DNA from: Eutypa lata | Lineage: Eukaryota > Ascomycota > Sordariomycetes > Xylariales > Diatrypaceae | Direction: 5' to 3' | DNA: 64,000 nucleotides | Assembly (NCBI GenBank): GCA_022661535.1 | Contig: JAKULF010000009.1 | Location: 2,480,001 to 2,544,000, forward strand | Notes under the pieces: model-generated | The model's input: the letters and a program-made list of their open reading frames with translations, nothing else | The model's database searches: none | Told to the model about the DNA's origin: nothing | Program-made: the position numbers and the translations under genes | Shown: in pieces, positions 10,333 to 22,763 of the stretch | Position numbering within the stretch: the first letter of the stretch is position 1 | How the letters are laid out: every line of letters begins with the position of its first letter

Positions 10333-13300
10333 ATGGCGTTCAAGGAGCTCCCTAAGTTGCCGGTCGCTCATGATGAGCTAGCGAAGCACATCGCGAAGCA
10401 CCCCAAGACTCCCATGGTTGAATTGATGGAACCGTACCGCAAGTTCGAGGCTGAGTTGAGGGAGACGTATGCTCAACAAAGCAACAGTCCCATCCTTGAT
10501 GACCAATATCTCAATGTCCTACCCCTTTTCACTAGAGATACTCCAGAGATCAAGACTCGTGCTCGTGATCTGGAAAACGAAACCCAGGAGGAGAAGGATA
10601 AATATATCATGGCTCTTCCGGCTGAAAAACGTAGGCCAAATAGGTCTCCAGCCGTTGTCACGTCCCTCAAGGGATTCAAGAACAACTTTAGCGTATTCTC
10701 TGAATCGTCGTTGGCCGAAATGGACTGGAGCAATGTGGTGGCCGCTGGTTCATCGGTTGTCAACACTCTGCTTCCTGTTCCAGACGAGTATAACAAGTCG
10801 AAAAGGGCATTACGACAGTATTACCATGAGAAGTTCTGTAAGTCAGGCTAGCACAGGTCATCGTGTTGTTCTTGCTTCTTCACATCTCCTCTACAAGAAC
10901 TGTCTGCTCAAACCACTGAGTAGGCAGTTCTGTCCTTGCAGCATGACCCGAACCGGCGTGTCACAGGCTATTTATAATAGTATTTACTGATCTCGACTAC
11001 TCTAGGTCCTGCGTCTGACGTTGACCTCTTTCTTTACGGCCTTACCGAGGAGCAGGCTATGGAGAAGATCAAGGACATCGAAGCCCAGGTCCGCGATGCC
11101 ATCCTGTCAGAGACCACAGTCGTTCGTACTAAGAATGCCATCACAATCTGTAAGTCTGGATAGCCTTCATATAACAGAAAACGAAACGACTAATTTTATT
11201 CCAGGCAGCCAGTATCCTACACGTCACATTCAGGTAAGGTTTCTTATGCTAGAGACGACTTGTCCTAGTACTAATTCGAATCCAGATCGTGCTTCGCGTT
11301 TACAAGTCTGTCTCGGAAATCCTGACTGGTTTTGATATCGATTGTTCAGGTGCAGCGTACGATGGCGAGCAGGTATACTGTACGCCACGAGCTCTAGCAT
11401 CATATATTACACAGGTCAATCCTGTCGACCTGAGCCGGAGAAGTCCGTCTTACGAGAATCGATTGTCCAAGTATAGTCATCGAAATTTCGAAGTCTACTG
11501 GCCTGAACTAGACAGGACCCGCATCGACCCCACGATATACGAAAGAAGCTTCCAAAGGACGCTGGGTCTTGCACGTCTACTTGTTCTAGAACGCCTTCCT
11601 ACGACAAGCGCTAGGGAGTTGTATCTTAAGAAGCGCCGTCAAGAGAGGGGACGTCCAGATCTTGGGTTCCGCTACAATCGCCGTCTTCGTGGAAATATTA
11701 AAGATTCCTATGAAGATGAAGTTGCAGACTGGGTCGATGAGGATGAGGTGTCTAACTACCACACATTCACAGTACCCTACGGTGAAAAGTTTCACGCCAA
11801 AAAGATCGAGAAGCTCTGTTACACCAAAGATCTCTTGCTCAACGCGGAATGGAACCAGCCAAAGGAAAGGAATGTCTATCTCCATAGACACCCAGCTTTC
11901 TTTGGGCGAGTTGAGGATGTGATTGGTGATTGTTGTGGTACCTGTCCTCAGCCAACCACCCAGGAAGAGATTGAGGTTGCAGCAAAGGAGAGTGAGATCT
12001 ATGTATCGGGCAACGTCTCATTCAGGCTTGATGATCCTGGAAGACAGGTAAGCTAGTTTCACTCATAGGACGTTCGTGTGGCTAATCCTACTTATAGCAA
12101 ATTGGTTCCTTTAATCCTTTGACTGAGGATGATTGGACGGAAATGGCATATGTCGGCAATACTGCTCGTCTATGTCAAGCAATAGTTGATGGTGATCTTG
12201 AGCACGTCGAGGATTGGCTCTCTCAAGAGGGTGCTGACCCTAACAAGCGAGACTATACGGGAAGGACTCCTTTGCACCTCGCGGTCATCAGCTCAACCCC
12301 AGAAATTGTTAAATGTCTGGTTGACCATGGTGTACGAATCACATCACGCATAGTGGATGGGCAAACTGCCCTTCATCTTGCTGCTGCGAGAGGAGATTGC
12401 CAGATGGTCAAGATTCTTCTCGAGAAGAGCAACGCAAACGAAGAAGAAGAGGAGGACAAGCAAGACCAACGCCGTAAGGCCAAGAGTGCCGCTCTCACAG
12501 GTGGCCAGACTAATCCGGCCGCCGTCGAAGCTAAAACTTACGAGTCAGACGAGGAAAGTGAAGATGGTGTATCCGACGGAGAACTGGTTGATGATGCATC
12601 CGATGATGTTGTCCAGTCTGTCGCGACCGGTTCTTTTGTGAAGTTAGGGAAAGACGCGGAAAACACAAAGGACGAGGCCGCCCAGTTGGATGATGACGAT
12701 CAGACCGATCCAGACTTCTATAAGATAGATGCTGTCGCTTGGGACTCTAAGTGTAGTCCTTTGCATCTGGCTATTATCGGTGGCCACTGTGATGTGGTCA
12801 AGATCTTGTGCCAAGAGTTCGGTGCTGACGTGCTGCTTCCGGTCAAGTTTGGGGACGGGTCATACCAATTCCCGCATAAAGCGATACTCACTCTGGTCCT
12901 TACTCTAGCACTCCCGGTCGAAAAGGCTGTCCAGATGACTGAGACGTTACTGGGTCTAGGTGCAACCTCATCACAAGCTGACACAGATGGCATCACGGCG
13001 TTCCACCACTATATTCGAAGCGGTGGACTCCAACTCGTTGAGAGTCTGTGGGAAAATGACAAGATTGGGCTCAAATCATCCCTAAATCATGTTGCAGTAT
13101 CAGGGACTAGGTGGTCTTCGGAAGCAACAGCCCCTTTAATGGCAGCTGTTGATAGAGGCGACCCGATTCTTGTACTCAAACTCCTCGAAGCTGGAGCGAA
13201 CCCTGAGATGGACTTTGATTCGTGGCTAAAGGGCGCCAAACTCTCTTTCGAAGATAATCTTGGCGATTATGAGTCGAACAAGGCACTATTCAATACAGGT

Positions 13301-16234
13301 GTCTCTCAGCCTCTAATCCTAGCAATCCAGTCGTCCAACCCGACCATCGCCATTGAACTACTGGAGATCGGGGCCGATCCGAACATCATCACGAAAAAGA
13401 GTAATGATCTCATCAAGAACACATGGAGTCGGAGATATAACAAAGGACAGTCAGCTTTAGATGTCGTTCAGGACGCTCTCAAGAAGCTTCGCATGTACAA
13501 GGGAGAGAAAATTGCGTTCAATCTATCTTTCCTCGGCCGCGATTACCGGTCTATAACAGACAGAAATTATCTTGAGGCACCAAGGGGCGCTTTTGGAACA
13601 TCCGAGTTCCTCGGGAAGTTTCAAGAGGGAACCTACCAGCACTGGCTTGTATCAGCAGACATTGAGGACAAAGCAGAAGCTTACCAAAAGGAACTAACCA
13701 GATTCGAGAAACAGAAGAAGCAGAAGGACGATAATAAAGGTGTAGCCATCAAGAAAGATGCCATTCGTGATGCCATATCCCAACTAGAGGAAGTCGAGAA
13801 GGCACTCCAGGCGAAAGGTGCGAAGACCTTCAAGGAATTGTATCCCGAGATTGAGGGTCCGGTAAACACAGATGATAGTGAAGCTAAAGCTCCTCCACCT
13901 TACCACTTCGACTTCAACTTCCGCGGCGCTAAAGATGTTACCGACAAGCGAAAGGCAGCTTATGTCAACTTGTATGTCCCCCTCTCTATATTCTAGACTG
14001 GCTGTTACTAAGCTAATTTTCCACCAAGGTTCGAGGCTGTCTGGACTGGCGATCTAGACACAATCAAATCACTGACACTTACTCCATTCGCTGATAATGG
14101 ACCTCCACTACAAATAGCAGTGTCTGATCCTATGTCCAACAATCCTTTCTCGCTCGCCGTCCTCCGGGGCCACTTTTCGATCGCTACAGCCATTCTCGAA
14201 ATTGCACAGGCCCAGTGGGCCCCGAAGGACGAGGAGAAGGCTCGGTACACCATGGCTAACAATGATGATGACGAGGACTCTTATGAGTCTGAGGTCGAGA
14301 GCGATGACGAGCCTGAGATTCACAAGGAGGTCATCAAGGACCAGCTCACCATCGACAACATCGGACAAGTCTCCACACAGGTAAAAAGCGACGTGTTGCC
14401 TGCAACGTTCATCCATTGGTCAGTGCCGACTTTCACGCTCCTACCGGGCGGCAAGATCAAGCGGAGTAAGAAAATAGAGAATCTCCTAGCCTTCGCGATC
14501 GCCGAGAACGATATGGAAAGGTTCAAGTTCCTGGTCGAGGTCGAAATGCCCTATATCAGCCAGATGCCCGTGCCGGGGGAAGCACCGGACAGTTTCTACA
14601 CGTTCTCCGAAGATCGCTTCCGCGACGCCGTGAAGTACGGACGCACCGAAATGCTGGCGGATGCTATCAAACGAGCAGGCGCCGGGATCCCGCTCGAGGA
14701 CTTGGTGAAGAAAAGCGGTGTTGAGATGAAAGTCAAGCCCCGATACTACCAAGGTCTTACAGTGTACGGCAAGAAGCGGGCCGATTGGGCAAACAGAGGC
14801 CGTAACCTCGTCGTCAAATCTACTGGAACTAAGGAGCCCCCTCTCCTAATTGCTGCCTTGGAGGGCTCCCTGGAATCTGTCGAGTGGTTCATCAGCGACA
14901 CTCCTATGAGGCACTACTTGGAATTCGGATCATCCAAAGTAGCAAAGGAGGATCCACGTCTGAAGCACCTAACTCAGGCGGCCGGAGGGTTCGATAGAGC
15001 CATAATGAAATGGCTCGGTGTGCAGAACGACTTGATTATCCACTGCGCCGTGATGGGTCCACCAGGCGAAAAGACAAACCGTCTCATCGAGTATCTCATC
15101 AAAGTGTGCCCGGCATCCCTCGAAGCGAGATCCGATCGCGGGTACACACCGCTCTACCTTGCCTGCCTCCTCGGGCGCGTCCAGTTCGTCGAGACGCTGA
15201 TCAGAGCAGGGGCTGACCAGTCCGTCAAGGATAAGGACTCTAATAACCTCATCCACGCGGCACTAGCCAACATACCATGTACCGAGCACTCCACCTCCGC
15301 GCTGCGTAGCCTCCTGTCTCTGCTGGACCCGGCCCTTCGCGATGAGATGTTCCGGCAGCGCAACCAGCTCACGCACGGAGGCGACACGCCGCTGCACGCC
15401 TGGCTGAAGCGGGCGAACTACGAAGCGCCCAACTACTACGGACAACGCCCGTCGTACTCGACGAAGCCCGAGAACAAAGACAACCTCCGGGTTCTCAACG
15501 CGGTCCTCGAGCTCTCCGTAGGGGGCACAGGTGCCGAGCTCGACGGCCTGAACGGCGCGGGAGACACTATCCTCCACAGCGCCGTCATGCTCGAGCTGCC
15601 GGCCCAGGTCCGCGTCTTGATCGAGCGCAGCCCGGCGCTGCTGCACCGCGAGAACGCCGTCGGTCGCACCCCGGCGGAGATCGCGCGTGATCGGTGCGTC
15701 GCGTCCAAGTTGGATGCGCTCGCTGTAGATGAAGCCAGTAGAGCTACTGTGACCAAGTCCCCGAACCGCGTAGAGGACCTCCGGGATCGCGAACCAGAGT
15801 GGTTCAAGACGCACTACGGCAACAGCGACAACGGACCCAAAAGACAGCCGTCTCGCCGCGAGCTGGTCTGGGAGGTCATCGAGGAGTGCCTGGTGGCTAA
15901 GGACGAGGACGGAACCATCAAGCGGCGTCTCGTTAGTCTCAACGAGGCTAATGACGTGGCGAGGCGCATCGGCGAGAGTTATACCGGACAGCGGTACTAC
16001 CAGAAGAACAATGACGCCGCCCCCGCTGCGGATGATGATGAGGGGGATGAGGAGGAGAATAAGACGCGGCAGCAGCAACCGCAGGAGACCGACTTCGCGA
16101 CGATTCAGTATGAAAAGAAGAAGCACACTGCTTGGGCTAAGGAATGCGACAACGACGACGACGATGATGATGACGACGACGAGGCGGGCTCCAATGTCTC
16201 CCTGTGTGTGGGCTGTGGCCAGTATCATGAATAG
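10333..16234 (+). CDS. Giant ankyrin-repeat protein (1839 aa) with conserved fungal N-terminal module
   Basis: Six exons give a continuous 1839-residue frame: 10333-10837, 11006-11149, 11205-11233 (29 nt), 11286-12047, 12098-13971 and 14029-16234; all introns have GTAAG/GTATGT donors and AG acceptors. ATG 10333 is the first in-frame start. Residues ~1-480 form a non-ankyrin module; its motifs, such as QIVLRVYKSVSEILTGFDID, SPSYENRLSKYSHRNFEVYW and ERSFQRTLGLARLLVLERLP, recur in many fungal ankyrin proteins, though I cannot name its function. Ankyrin repeats follow (TGRTPLHLAVISSTPEIVKC, GQTALHLAAARGDCQMVKIL, later GYTPLYLACLLGRVQFVETL) with acidic linkers between groups. The C-terminus has a run of about nine Asp and ends CVGCGQYHE, a possible metal-binding knuckle. 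A scaffolding role is inferred from the repeats only. Confidence 0.88.
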
Positions 16235-16814
16235 GGTTTCTTGGCGGTTTGCTTGCGGGTCTGGTCTGCCTTTCTGGTCAGTTTCGTGTGTTGAGTGGTG
16301 TGTAGGTTGAAGACATATGCGGAAATTTGAAAGGGGGGCTAGCTACGACTACTTATGCTGTTATGTATGCTCCTTTAGTTCTTTTCTCATATCAAACAGA
16401 AATCATGTAAATATATAGATATATGTAGATCATTGCTTCAAGCTGGTATTCCTTTTACCAAATCTGGCCCTTCGTGTTCTGCAATTGAACGGTGGCTACT
16501 GCATCAACTAGAGCTTATATACATCGAACTTCATTTCGACTTAAGATAAATCCATACACTGTTCTCGTTTTCATCAATATAACCATCTCCTAAACATAGC
16601 TTCTTCTCAGGTAGGTGCCAAAGCCTTTAGCTAGCTATATGAGTGAGCTCCGAATCGTATCAGTCGTGTGTGTACTTCGTTTGCATCTACATTCGCCTCT
16701 CCCAGCCCTCCACGATCGAGACCTATACTCTCAGCCAGTGCCGCTGCTAGCGCTAGAAATTCCTGTCCCAGTTCCGGTGCCAGTGTAGGCAACTGTCCCC
16801 TCCCATCTATTTCT
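16235..16814. other. Convergent 3' region
   Basis: Gap between the stop codons of the ankyrin gene (+) and the CVNH gene (-). It holds A+T-rich 3' UTR-like sequence with ATATATAGATATATG near 16412. No gene is seen. Confidence 0.5.
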
Positions 16815-17618
16815 TTACCAGAAGATTGGTCCGATTTTGGTATAGTTGCCAATATGGTTGTAGCAGCCCAGCCTGCCGTTGTGGTTCCAAATCACCTTGT
16901 CTAGGTAGGCCTCTAAATCAGCACCGCGAGAAAGAAAGAAAAAGAAGGAAAAAGAACCGTCGATCCCTAAGTCAAGAGATGGGAAAATAAGAAAATATTT
17001 TAAGTAGGTAGGTACATACTGAGATCATAGCTCGCGGGCTTCATGGTACCGTCGACGTTGTAGCAACTGCAGCCCAGGATGAAATCGGTCCTGCTGCCGC
17101 GGAAGGAACAGTCTCGGCAAGTAGCGATATAGTTTCCGCTGGTAGATAGATCATGGGCATCATCGGCAAATCAGCTACTGTTGCATCCTGCTGGTGTTTT
17201 GTCTACCTAGCGGCGGAGTGACGATCATTATGAGAAGAACTCACTAGTTGTAGGGCGCCAAGACTCCGCCGTTGTTAATGACGCAGTAGGCGGTGTCGAA
17301 CCTGTTGTGCAAATATATATACCATGATAAGTAGAGTGATGTAGATAGATATAACTGCATGCATATGTAGGTAGTGGTGGGGGAGGGGGTGGTGTTGCAG
17401 TGGTGTTGCAGTCATTGGAGAAAGGAAAGAAAGCCTCACCAGGTCCATCCGTAGCTGAAATCCCTCCAGTTGTCGTTGTGGCAATACATGCCAAGGAGAC
17501 TGCCGTGCATTCTAGCTGTCTTCCACGTGCAGTTTGACACGAATCCCTGGGCGGCCGTCCGATGGCCAAACCCGAAGACCATCAGGGCCATGACTGCGAT
17601 GTTGCCGAGGCGAATCAT
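16815..17618 (-). CDS. Secreted cyanovirin-N homology (CVNH) protein
   Basis: Four exons encode 146 aa: 17618-17440, 17301-17245, 17138-17020 and 16900-16815, with introns of 138, 106 and 119 bp. The protein begins MIRLGNIAVMALMVFGFGH, a clear signal peptide probably cut near AAQ. The rest matches the CVNH fold pattern: two tandem halves each with a disulfide pair, FVSNCTWKTARMHGSLLGMY followed by a DTAYCVINNGGVLAPYN segment, then NYIATCRDCSFRGSRTDFIL and ASYDLNKVIWNHNGRLGCYN, ending FW. CVNH domains are carbohydrate-binding in characterised members, so an extracellular glycan-binding role is inferred. The fungal homologues are often small proteins like this one. Translation without the introns gives only short fragments, so an automatic annotation could miss it. 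Confidence 0.85.
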
Positions 17619-18853
17619 CGTCGTTGGACTCGTAGCGGAGGATGTTTGGAACAATGCGTGCGGTTGATCGGCGCTGATTGACTCCTGAAGTAAGAGTACA
17701 GAATTGAACAAGAATGAAACTGGGGGACTTGCGAGAAGTTTAAGTGTGGATATGCGATATGTAGGAGATAGTTAGGGTAGTAGGTGGCTTGAGAAGATGG
17801 TATAGGTTGAGATTTGCTGTGGATTCACAGAGCGATATCTACTAAATACCAAAGTAGAAAGATGACTTGCCGGTAGATATATATTTTGAATTGAAGGCTA
17901 GACGACTTGGATGCGAAATGTACCTTTTGGTAACTAAAGTCGGGGTGGATAACTTTCATGATGGGCAAGTACGCTCGTTCTTGAAGTCATCGCTCTTTCC
18001 ATGTCGATATATAACTAAGAGGCATTTATGTGTGTGCGGAACACACTATTCCACTTTGGACGCACTGGACTATTGATGTTTCAAAGCCATATATTAGAAA
18101 GTAAACGAGGCAGGTGCTTGCTTTCCCACATATAACCGGCAAACCACATCATATCCGAATCCAGTCCTAACTACAAGAAGGATGACGATGTTGTACGAAA
18201 GCTCGAGACATCATCAGGTGAAACCGATATTGTATAAGTCCCTGTTAATTATCCGACCTCTGCTTGTTCCCTATCCTCAGTGTAACACTTACCCATCAGC
18301 TCGAACCATGTTGTCTTACCGTTACACACAATGCGGATTGACAATGCGCCTTTGCCACGCGACACAAGACTTTTCAGCTTTAGCATGACTGTCAGCTGAG
18401 GCAATCATTCGACAAGACAATATATACCTCTCAGTACCGGACTAACATCCGAGATTGAGGAGTCGATACCCCTGACAGTAGACACGCAGCGATTGATGAC
18501 CGACACGTAATTTCTTCCTACGTGCTCCCTAGCAGTCTCTGGTCATAAGAACTGGGCGATTGCTTAACTTGTCGGATTTGGAGGATAATCTCACACGTAG
18601 CCCCGAATCGTCGCCTCTTTCGCAAGCGAGTACACGGCATGACTCTCAATATGAAGCTGGTAGGGCCACTGGGTTTCTCATATGTATGTGGTCTTTATAT
18701 AGGCTTGCTTATGTAGGTCCGTTGCCTTGATCTCACCACGTAGCAGTCAATATTCAGACACTAATTTTTCTCTATAGTATTACTGAGTATCTATACACAC
18801 GCAAAAGGAACACTTAACCACTCTGTCAAGACGAGCCGCCACTATCGCGGGCG
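17619..18853. other. Intergenic region between CVNH and GT17 genes
   Basis: The right end is the 3' side of the GT17 gene and the left end the promoter of the CVNH gene. Only short, unrelated open stretches are present. No gene, RNA or repeat is seen. Confidence 0.5.
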
Positions 18854-20102
18854 TCACCGTCTCGGGTAGTCCTTGAAGCCGGCGCTCGGACCATCTCTAT
18901 CTAGCAGATGAGCAAACTGCTCCGGCTTATCTAGCAGCAGCAAAGGCACGTCCCTGTTGTTGTCGATCCTCTGGTACTCCTCGCCCGGGCGGTCCCAGAG
19001 GTCCTTGCCGTTCCGCACGTGATCGGCGATACGGTCGGGGTCCCGGTAGACCTCCTGGTTGAGCCAGATGTGGGAGAAGGACGACAACTTGGTCAGGACC
19101 TCCTCAATGGTGGAGAAGCACGTAGAGCAATGCCACCCGGCGCTCCACAGCTCGCCCTCCTCCATCCGGATCAGGGGCGGTAGGCCCCCGTCTGCGTTCC
19201 TTAAGTTGACGGGGTAGATCGTCCGCCAGCCTTGGTACTGTAGTGTGTTAGATATAACGATGAAAGCAGATGACCTTATGTTAGGCTATATCCCAAGCAA
19301 GAACGCCCGTCACTAGTGAAAAGACATTCTTAAAGGTACGTTGAAAACCTGAGAATATCTGACTCGAGAAGGTACTTACAAAAGTCGCCTGTGGGTGGGC
19401 CCATTGCTTGCCCTTGTGCAAGTATTGGTAACTATAGTAAAACATGTCGCTTCTCAAGGTGAGCCGACGTGGGTAGTTGCACTCCCTCAATACGACGAGG
19501 GCCTCGGGACGAATGAGCTCGTCAACATCAGCGACGATGATGACATCCCCGTATACGGGTGTCTGCGAGCCGTTCAGCTTGGGGAAGACCTGCTTGTACA
19601 TAGCATCGCGCTGGAGGTCCTCCCACGCCCAGGACGGGTTAGATCGCTCGGAGTGGAAGCCCTCGGGGATAACCAGCTCGTGGTAGATGATCTTGTCGCG
19701 GTAGGCGGCAAAGCGGTCCATGTTCTCCTTGATGACCAGGGGCTTGTCCCGGTTGGTGAAGGTCTTCTTGGACTCGACTATGACGAAGTGGTCGACGTAG
19801 TCGTAGGTGGTGTTGAGGCGGATCTCGAGCCAGTCCAGCTCGGTGTTGATCATGATGAGGTCGTAGACCTTGCGGCCCTGGGCCCTCTTGAAGGGCGTCC
19901 ACCCATGCTGGCGGCAGAGCTCGCGCTGGACCGACGGGTCCGACGTGTCGATCTCCAGGTCGAACTTCAGCACCCGGCGCTGGGTGGACCCGTACGTCCC
20001 ACCGGGGTTCAGCAGCCAGAATAGGAGAATGAGGGACAGCAAGGCCGCGGAACCGATGCGGATGATCTTCCACAGATCGGAGAACCGAATTAAATATGAC
20101 AT
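18854..20102 (-). CDS. GT17-family glycosyltransferase (bisecting GlcNAc-transferase-like), type II membrane protein
   Basis: Two exons, 20102-19380 and 19237-18854, give 368 aa; the 142 bp intron has GTAAGT and TACAG and splices in phase 0 (ATF/YQGWRTIYP). ATG 20102 starts MSYLIRFSDLWKIIRI, a short cytosolic tail followed by a hydrophobic anchor (GSAALLSLILLFWLL, about residues 18-33), as in Golgi type II enzymes. GT17 hallmarks are visible: VYDLIMINTELDWLEIRL, YVDHFVIVESKKTFTNRDKP, and the DxD-bearing block DVIIVADVDELIRPEALVVL. The C-terminal half has AGWHCSTCFSTIEEVLTKLS. Characterised animal GT17 enzymes add beta-1,4-GlcNAc to N-glycans; the fungal substrate is not known, so only family-level function is claimed. 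Confidence 0.9.
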
Positions 20103-21365
20103 GCCGCCCACCTGGCTGCAGTGTGCGCACGATCGATGATTAGATAGAGAAGGGATCGCGAGACCGACAGCCGCATTGGAAAGAAAGAAAAAAGAAGAAA
20201 AAAGGAATGTATGTATGAATGAAGTCCAAATAAAGGAGATGGAACTTTGACAGCTCCCAGGGGTATTTTCAGCTAGTTTACCTCCACAGACCCATTTGTT
20301 GCCATCACAGGTTAGAATGTTGTCTAAATTAGGTAGAGTATTTAACTGACAAACAAAAACACCCAGGTACCTGACGCTAACCTTGTTGGATTAAACGCAA
20401 CAGTTAAGTCTATCAAGTAAATTTGAACGCGTGAATAATGCAGTCAGCTATACGAAGATATGGTGCATAAATAGCTACCTAGCCTTATCCTATGTAGCAA
20501 GGGATTGGTACGTTAAAACGACATAAGTTACCATAACGGAAGCTAATTTGTTAGGTTCCATGGGTGGTGTAGTGTGCTGTATTATCCACTATCCCACGTG
20601 AATTTTTAGCGGACAGTAACTACTAAAATACTTAACTTGGTCCCTACCTCTACTTTGTAGATCACACATATACCATGCGATTCTCTTAGATCTGTTCAAT
20701 GTATAGGAAGTTTATATAATATATTTATACCGCGTCTAAGTATATTCTTCTTAGGTCTTCAATTTCAGGTTGCTAGGCTGCTCGTCCTCGAAGGTCTACC
20801 TAAATAATATAGCCCACCCTGAAGCTTATGGCCGCCAACCCTTGTGTGGATATCGCCTATCTAGGTTGCCGAGACGTAATAGGTACTTATGTTTGAATAC
20901 AATCGAGGTAGAAGACCAGGTATCTCGTATTGTACGGCCAAATTGCGATTCGGTAATATCCCAAATATAAGTCCCGCTAGCTAAGAACTTCCACTCAGCC
21001 ACTTCTTCATAGTTATGCTGATGCCTGATTGATGGTTCTATGATAGCACGATGCGTCTACCAACGTTATAGTCGGGCAGAAGAGATCGCAACTTTCTAAA
21101 GTCAAAAAGCTACTGCTTGGAGGTAGAAGAAAACGAGTATATCTCATATATGCAACCTACTACTAGAATTTGCCTAGGGCTATCCTAGGCTACATATCAG
21201 ACGAAGCTGGTGGAAGTTTCCGGGCGCACGCGCGATTGCTCATGGCACTGTCAAGCATAGGAGGTAAAAACGAGCGACGTTGGTATAACTAGCTAGCTAG
21301 CTGACTACATACAATGGTGTTCGATAACTACCTATGCCCATCCCGATAGATGCCATGGTTCGACC
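20103..21365. other. Gene-free intergenic region
   Basis: Promoter of the GT17 gene on the left and 3' end of the SnoaL-like gene on the right. A purine-rich tract (GAAAGAAAGAAAAAAGAAG) lies near 20180. No gene is seen. Confidence 0.5.
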
Positions 21366-21841
21366 TTACTGCGGAATCGGGATGCAGTAGTAGTCATGCT
21401 GCACGACGATCTTTCCGTCCTGGTCGAACTTGAACAGCGAGACCCCCGGCAGCTCCAAGATATCCCCCTTCTTATTGAACGGGGTGTCTTTCTTCGCCAG
21501 CAGGGTGAAGGCCACTTCCAGCGTGCAGAGGTCGCGGGTGCCGTGCTCCGAGACGGCTTTGTAGTTCACGAGGGAGTACTCTTCGAACGTCTCCCTGATG
21601 AACGCCACCGCCGCTTTCTTGTCCATGTTCAACTTGTGGGCAGCTTGGATGGGTTGTTAGTCCGCGACTACACAGATTTCACTAGATGGCGGAACTCACC
21701 GTAGTCGGAGTATTCCAATCCGTGGTCTGCGTAGCAGGCGATGAGCTCTTCAGGGACAGAGGAACCCCATGCCTTGAGGAAGGGCGCAATCAGCTCCGAG
21801 GCCGTGTTGCTTCCGGTAGAAGAGTTCGCTGCTGAAGCCAT
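21366..21841 (-). CDS. SnoaL/NTF2-like small protein
   Basis: Two exons, 21841-21700 and 21643-21366, encode 139 aa. The 56 bp intron (GTGAGT donor, CCAAG acceptor) yields the junction EYSDYAAHKLNMDKK. The sequence has the SnoaL/NTF2-like pattern: an N-terminal helix (SELIAPFLKAWGSSVPEELI) followed by ADHGLEYSDY, then CTLEVAFTLLAKKD and a strand-rich end (GVSLFKFDQDGKIVVQHDYY). These alpha+beta barrels act as small-molecule enzymes, often in secondary metabolism, or as binding proteins; no catalytic assignment can be made. A TATA-like element about 130 bp upstream supports the start. No biosynthetic cluster is visible around it. Confidence 0.75.
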
Positions 21842-22763
21842 GTTCGTAAGTAGGTCGGGTGTATGTATAAGTAGAAAATTGGGTCGCTTTGTCGTTTCAG
21901 GAGTTCCTTGTCTTGATGATGAAGTCAGTGTATTTGTTGGAGGAATGAGAAGCACTGAACCCGAGACCTCCTCCTTATATAGCTAGATTTCGTGACCTCC
22001 TAAAGGTACTCTAATCAGCTTGCATCTACCGATCGAGGTCGCCCGCCTTACGCTCAAACATAACTGCTTGGTAATTCATTTCCTAGTTTCACGAAGAAAT
22101 TAGCTCTTCAGAGCCATGGAGAACGTCTCTCGGAGTTCGAATGATGCATTCAACAGGCTGCCGGGTGACTCACATCATGAGTTGTAGACATATCTCGCAT
22201 TACATGTAGTTGAGTCCTATGTTGAGGTAATGCTTAAGCGTTATGCCCCGAGTAAAATGTCAGCAACTCATCATTGTGAGGAAATCCATCCAACTATTTT
22301 TTAGCGTAATCTAAGCTCTATCTCCTACGTCTGCAATCACACCTATCGGCCGACCGTGTCTATGAAATGTATCCAGACTACTATTAGCACTTAAGATGAC
22401 GAAGAAATTTGATAATCACCAATATATGCCGTGCAGTGCATCCACTGGGTAAGTTGTATTTCGTTCCAGAATTTATATTGATGGTATATGGAGTATTTCC
22501 TTAGATATTTGACTAGTCTTCTATAGTAATATCACATAGAGTTGTTTGGCATTGTAGATCCACGCACATGGATGTTTGTGTGTATCTTCATCAATACCTA
22601 AGTCGCTTGCTATCACCTCTTTCGATATCCCTTGTTAAAGAGTTACTGCTTCCTCCTCCCCCTTGTATCGTAGCTAGATAGCTCGCTTACTTGCTTGGAA
22701 CCCCCCCCCCCCCCCCCCAAAGAAAGAAGCCCAGACGCCAAAGGTCATCCACGTCGAGCCAAA
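21842..22763. other. Intergenic region with homopolymer C tract
   Basis: Contains the SnoaL-like gene promoter and the 3' flank of the amidoligase pseudogene. A run of 18 C lies at 22701-22718, an unstable tract where sequencing length may be unreliable. No gene is seen. Confidence 0.5.
21973..21982 (-). promoter_or_regulatory. TATA-like element of the SnoaL-like gene
   Basis: On the minus strand this reads CTATATAAGG, about 132 bp upstream of the ATG at 21841. Confidence 0.45.

Noticed and set aside
15263..16228. 321-codon antisense frame over the end of the ankyrin gene
   Set aside because: Mirror of the acidic and ankyrin coding frame; repetitive Val/Leu runs come from the antisense of Asp codons.
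19395..20130. 209-codon plus-strand and 163-codon minus-strand frames over the GT17 gene
   Set aside because: Shadows of the GT17 exon, which has the DxD and other family motifs in its own frame.
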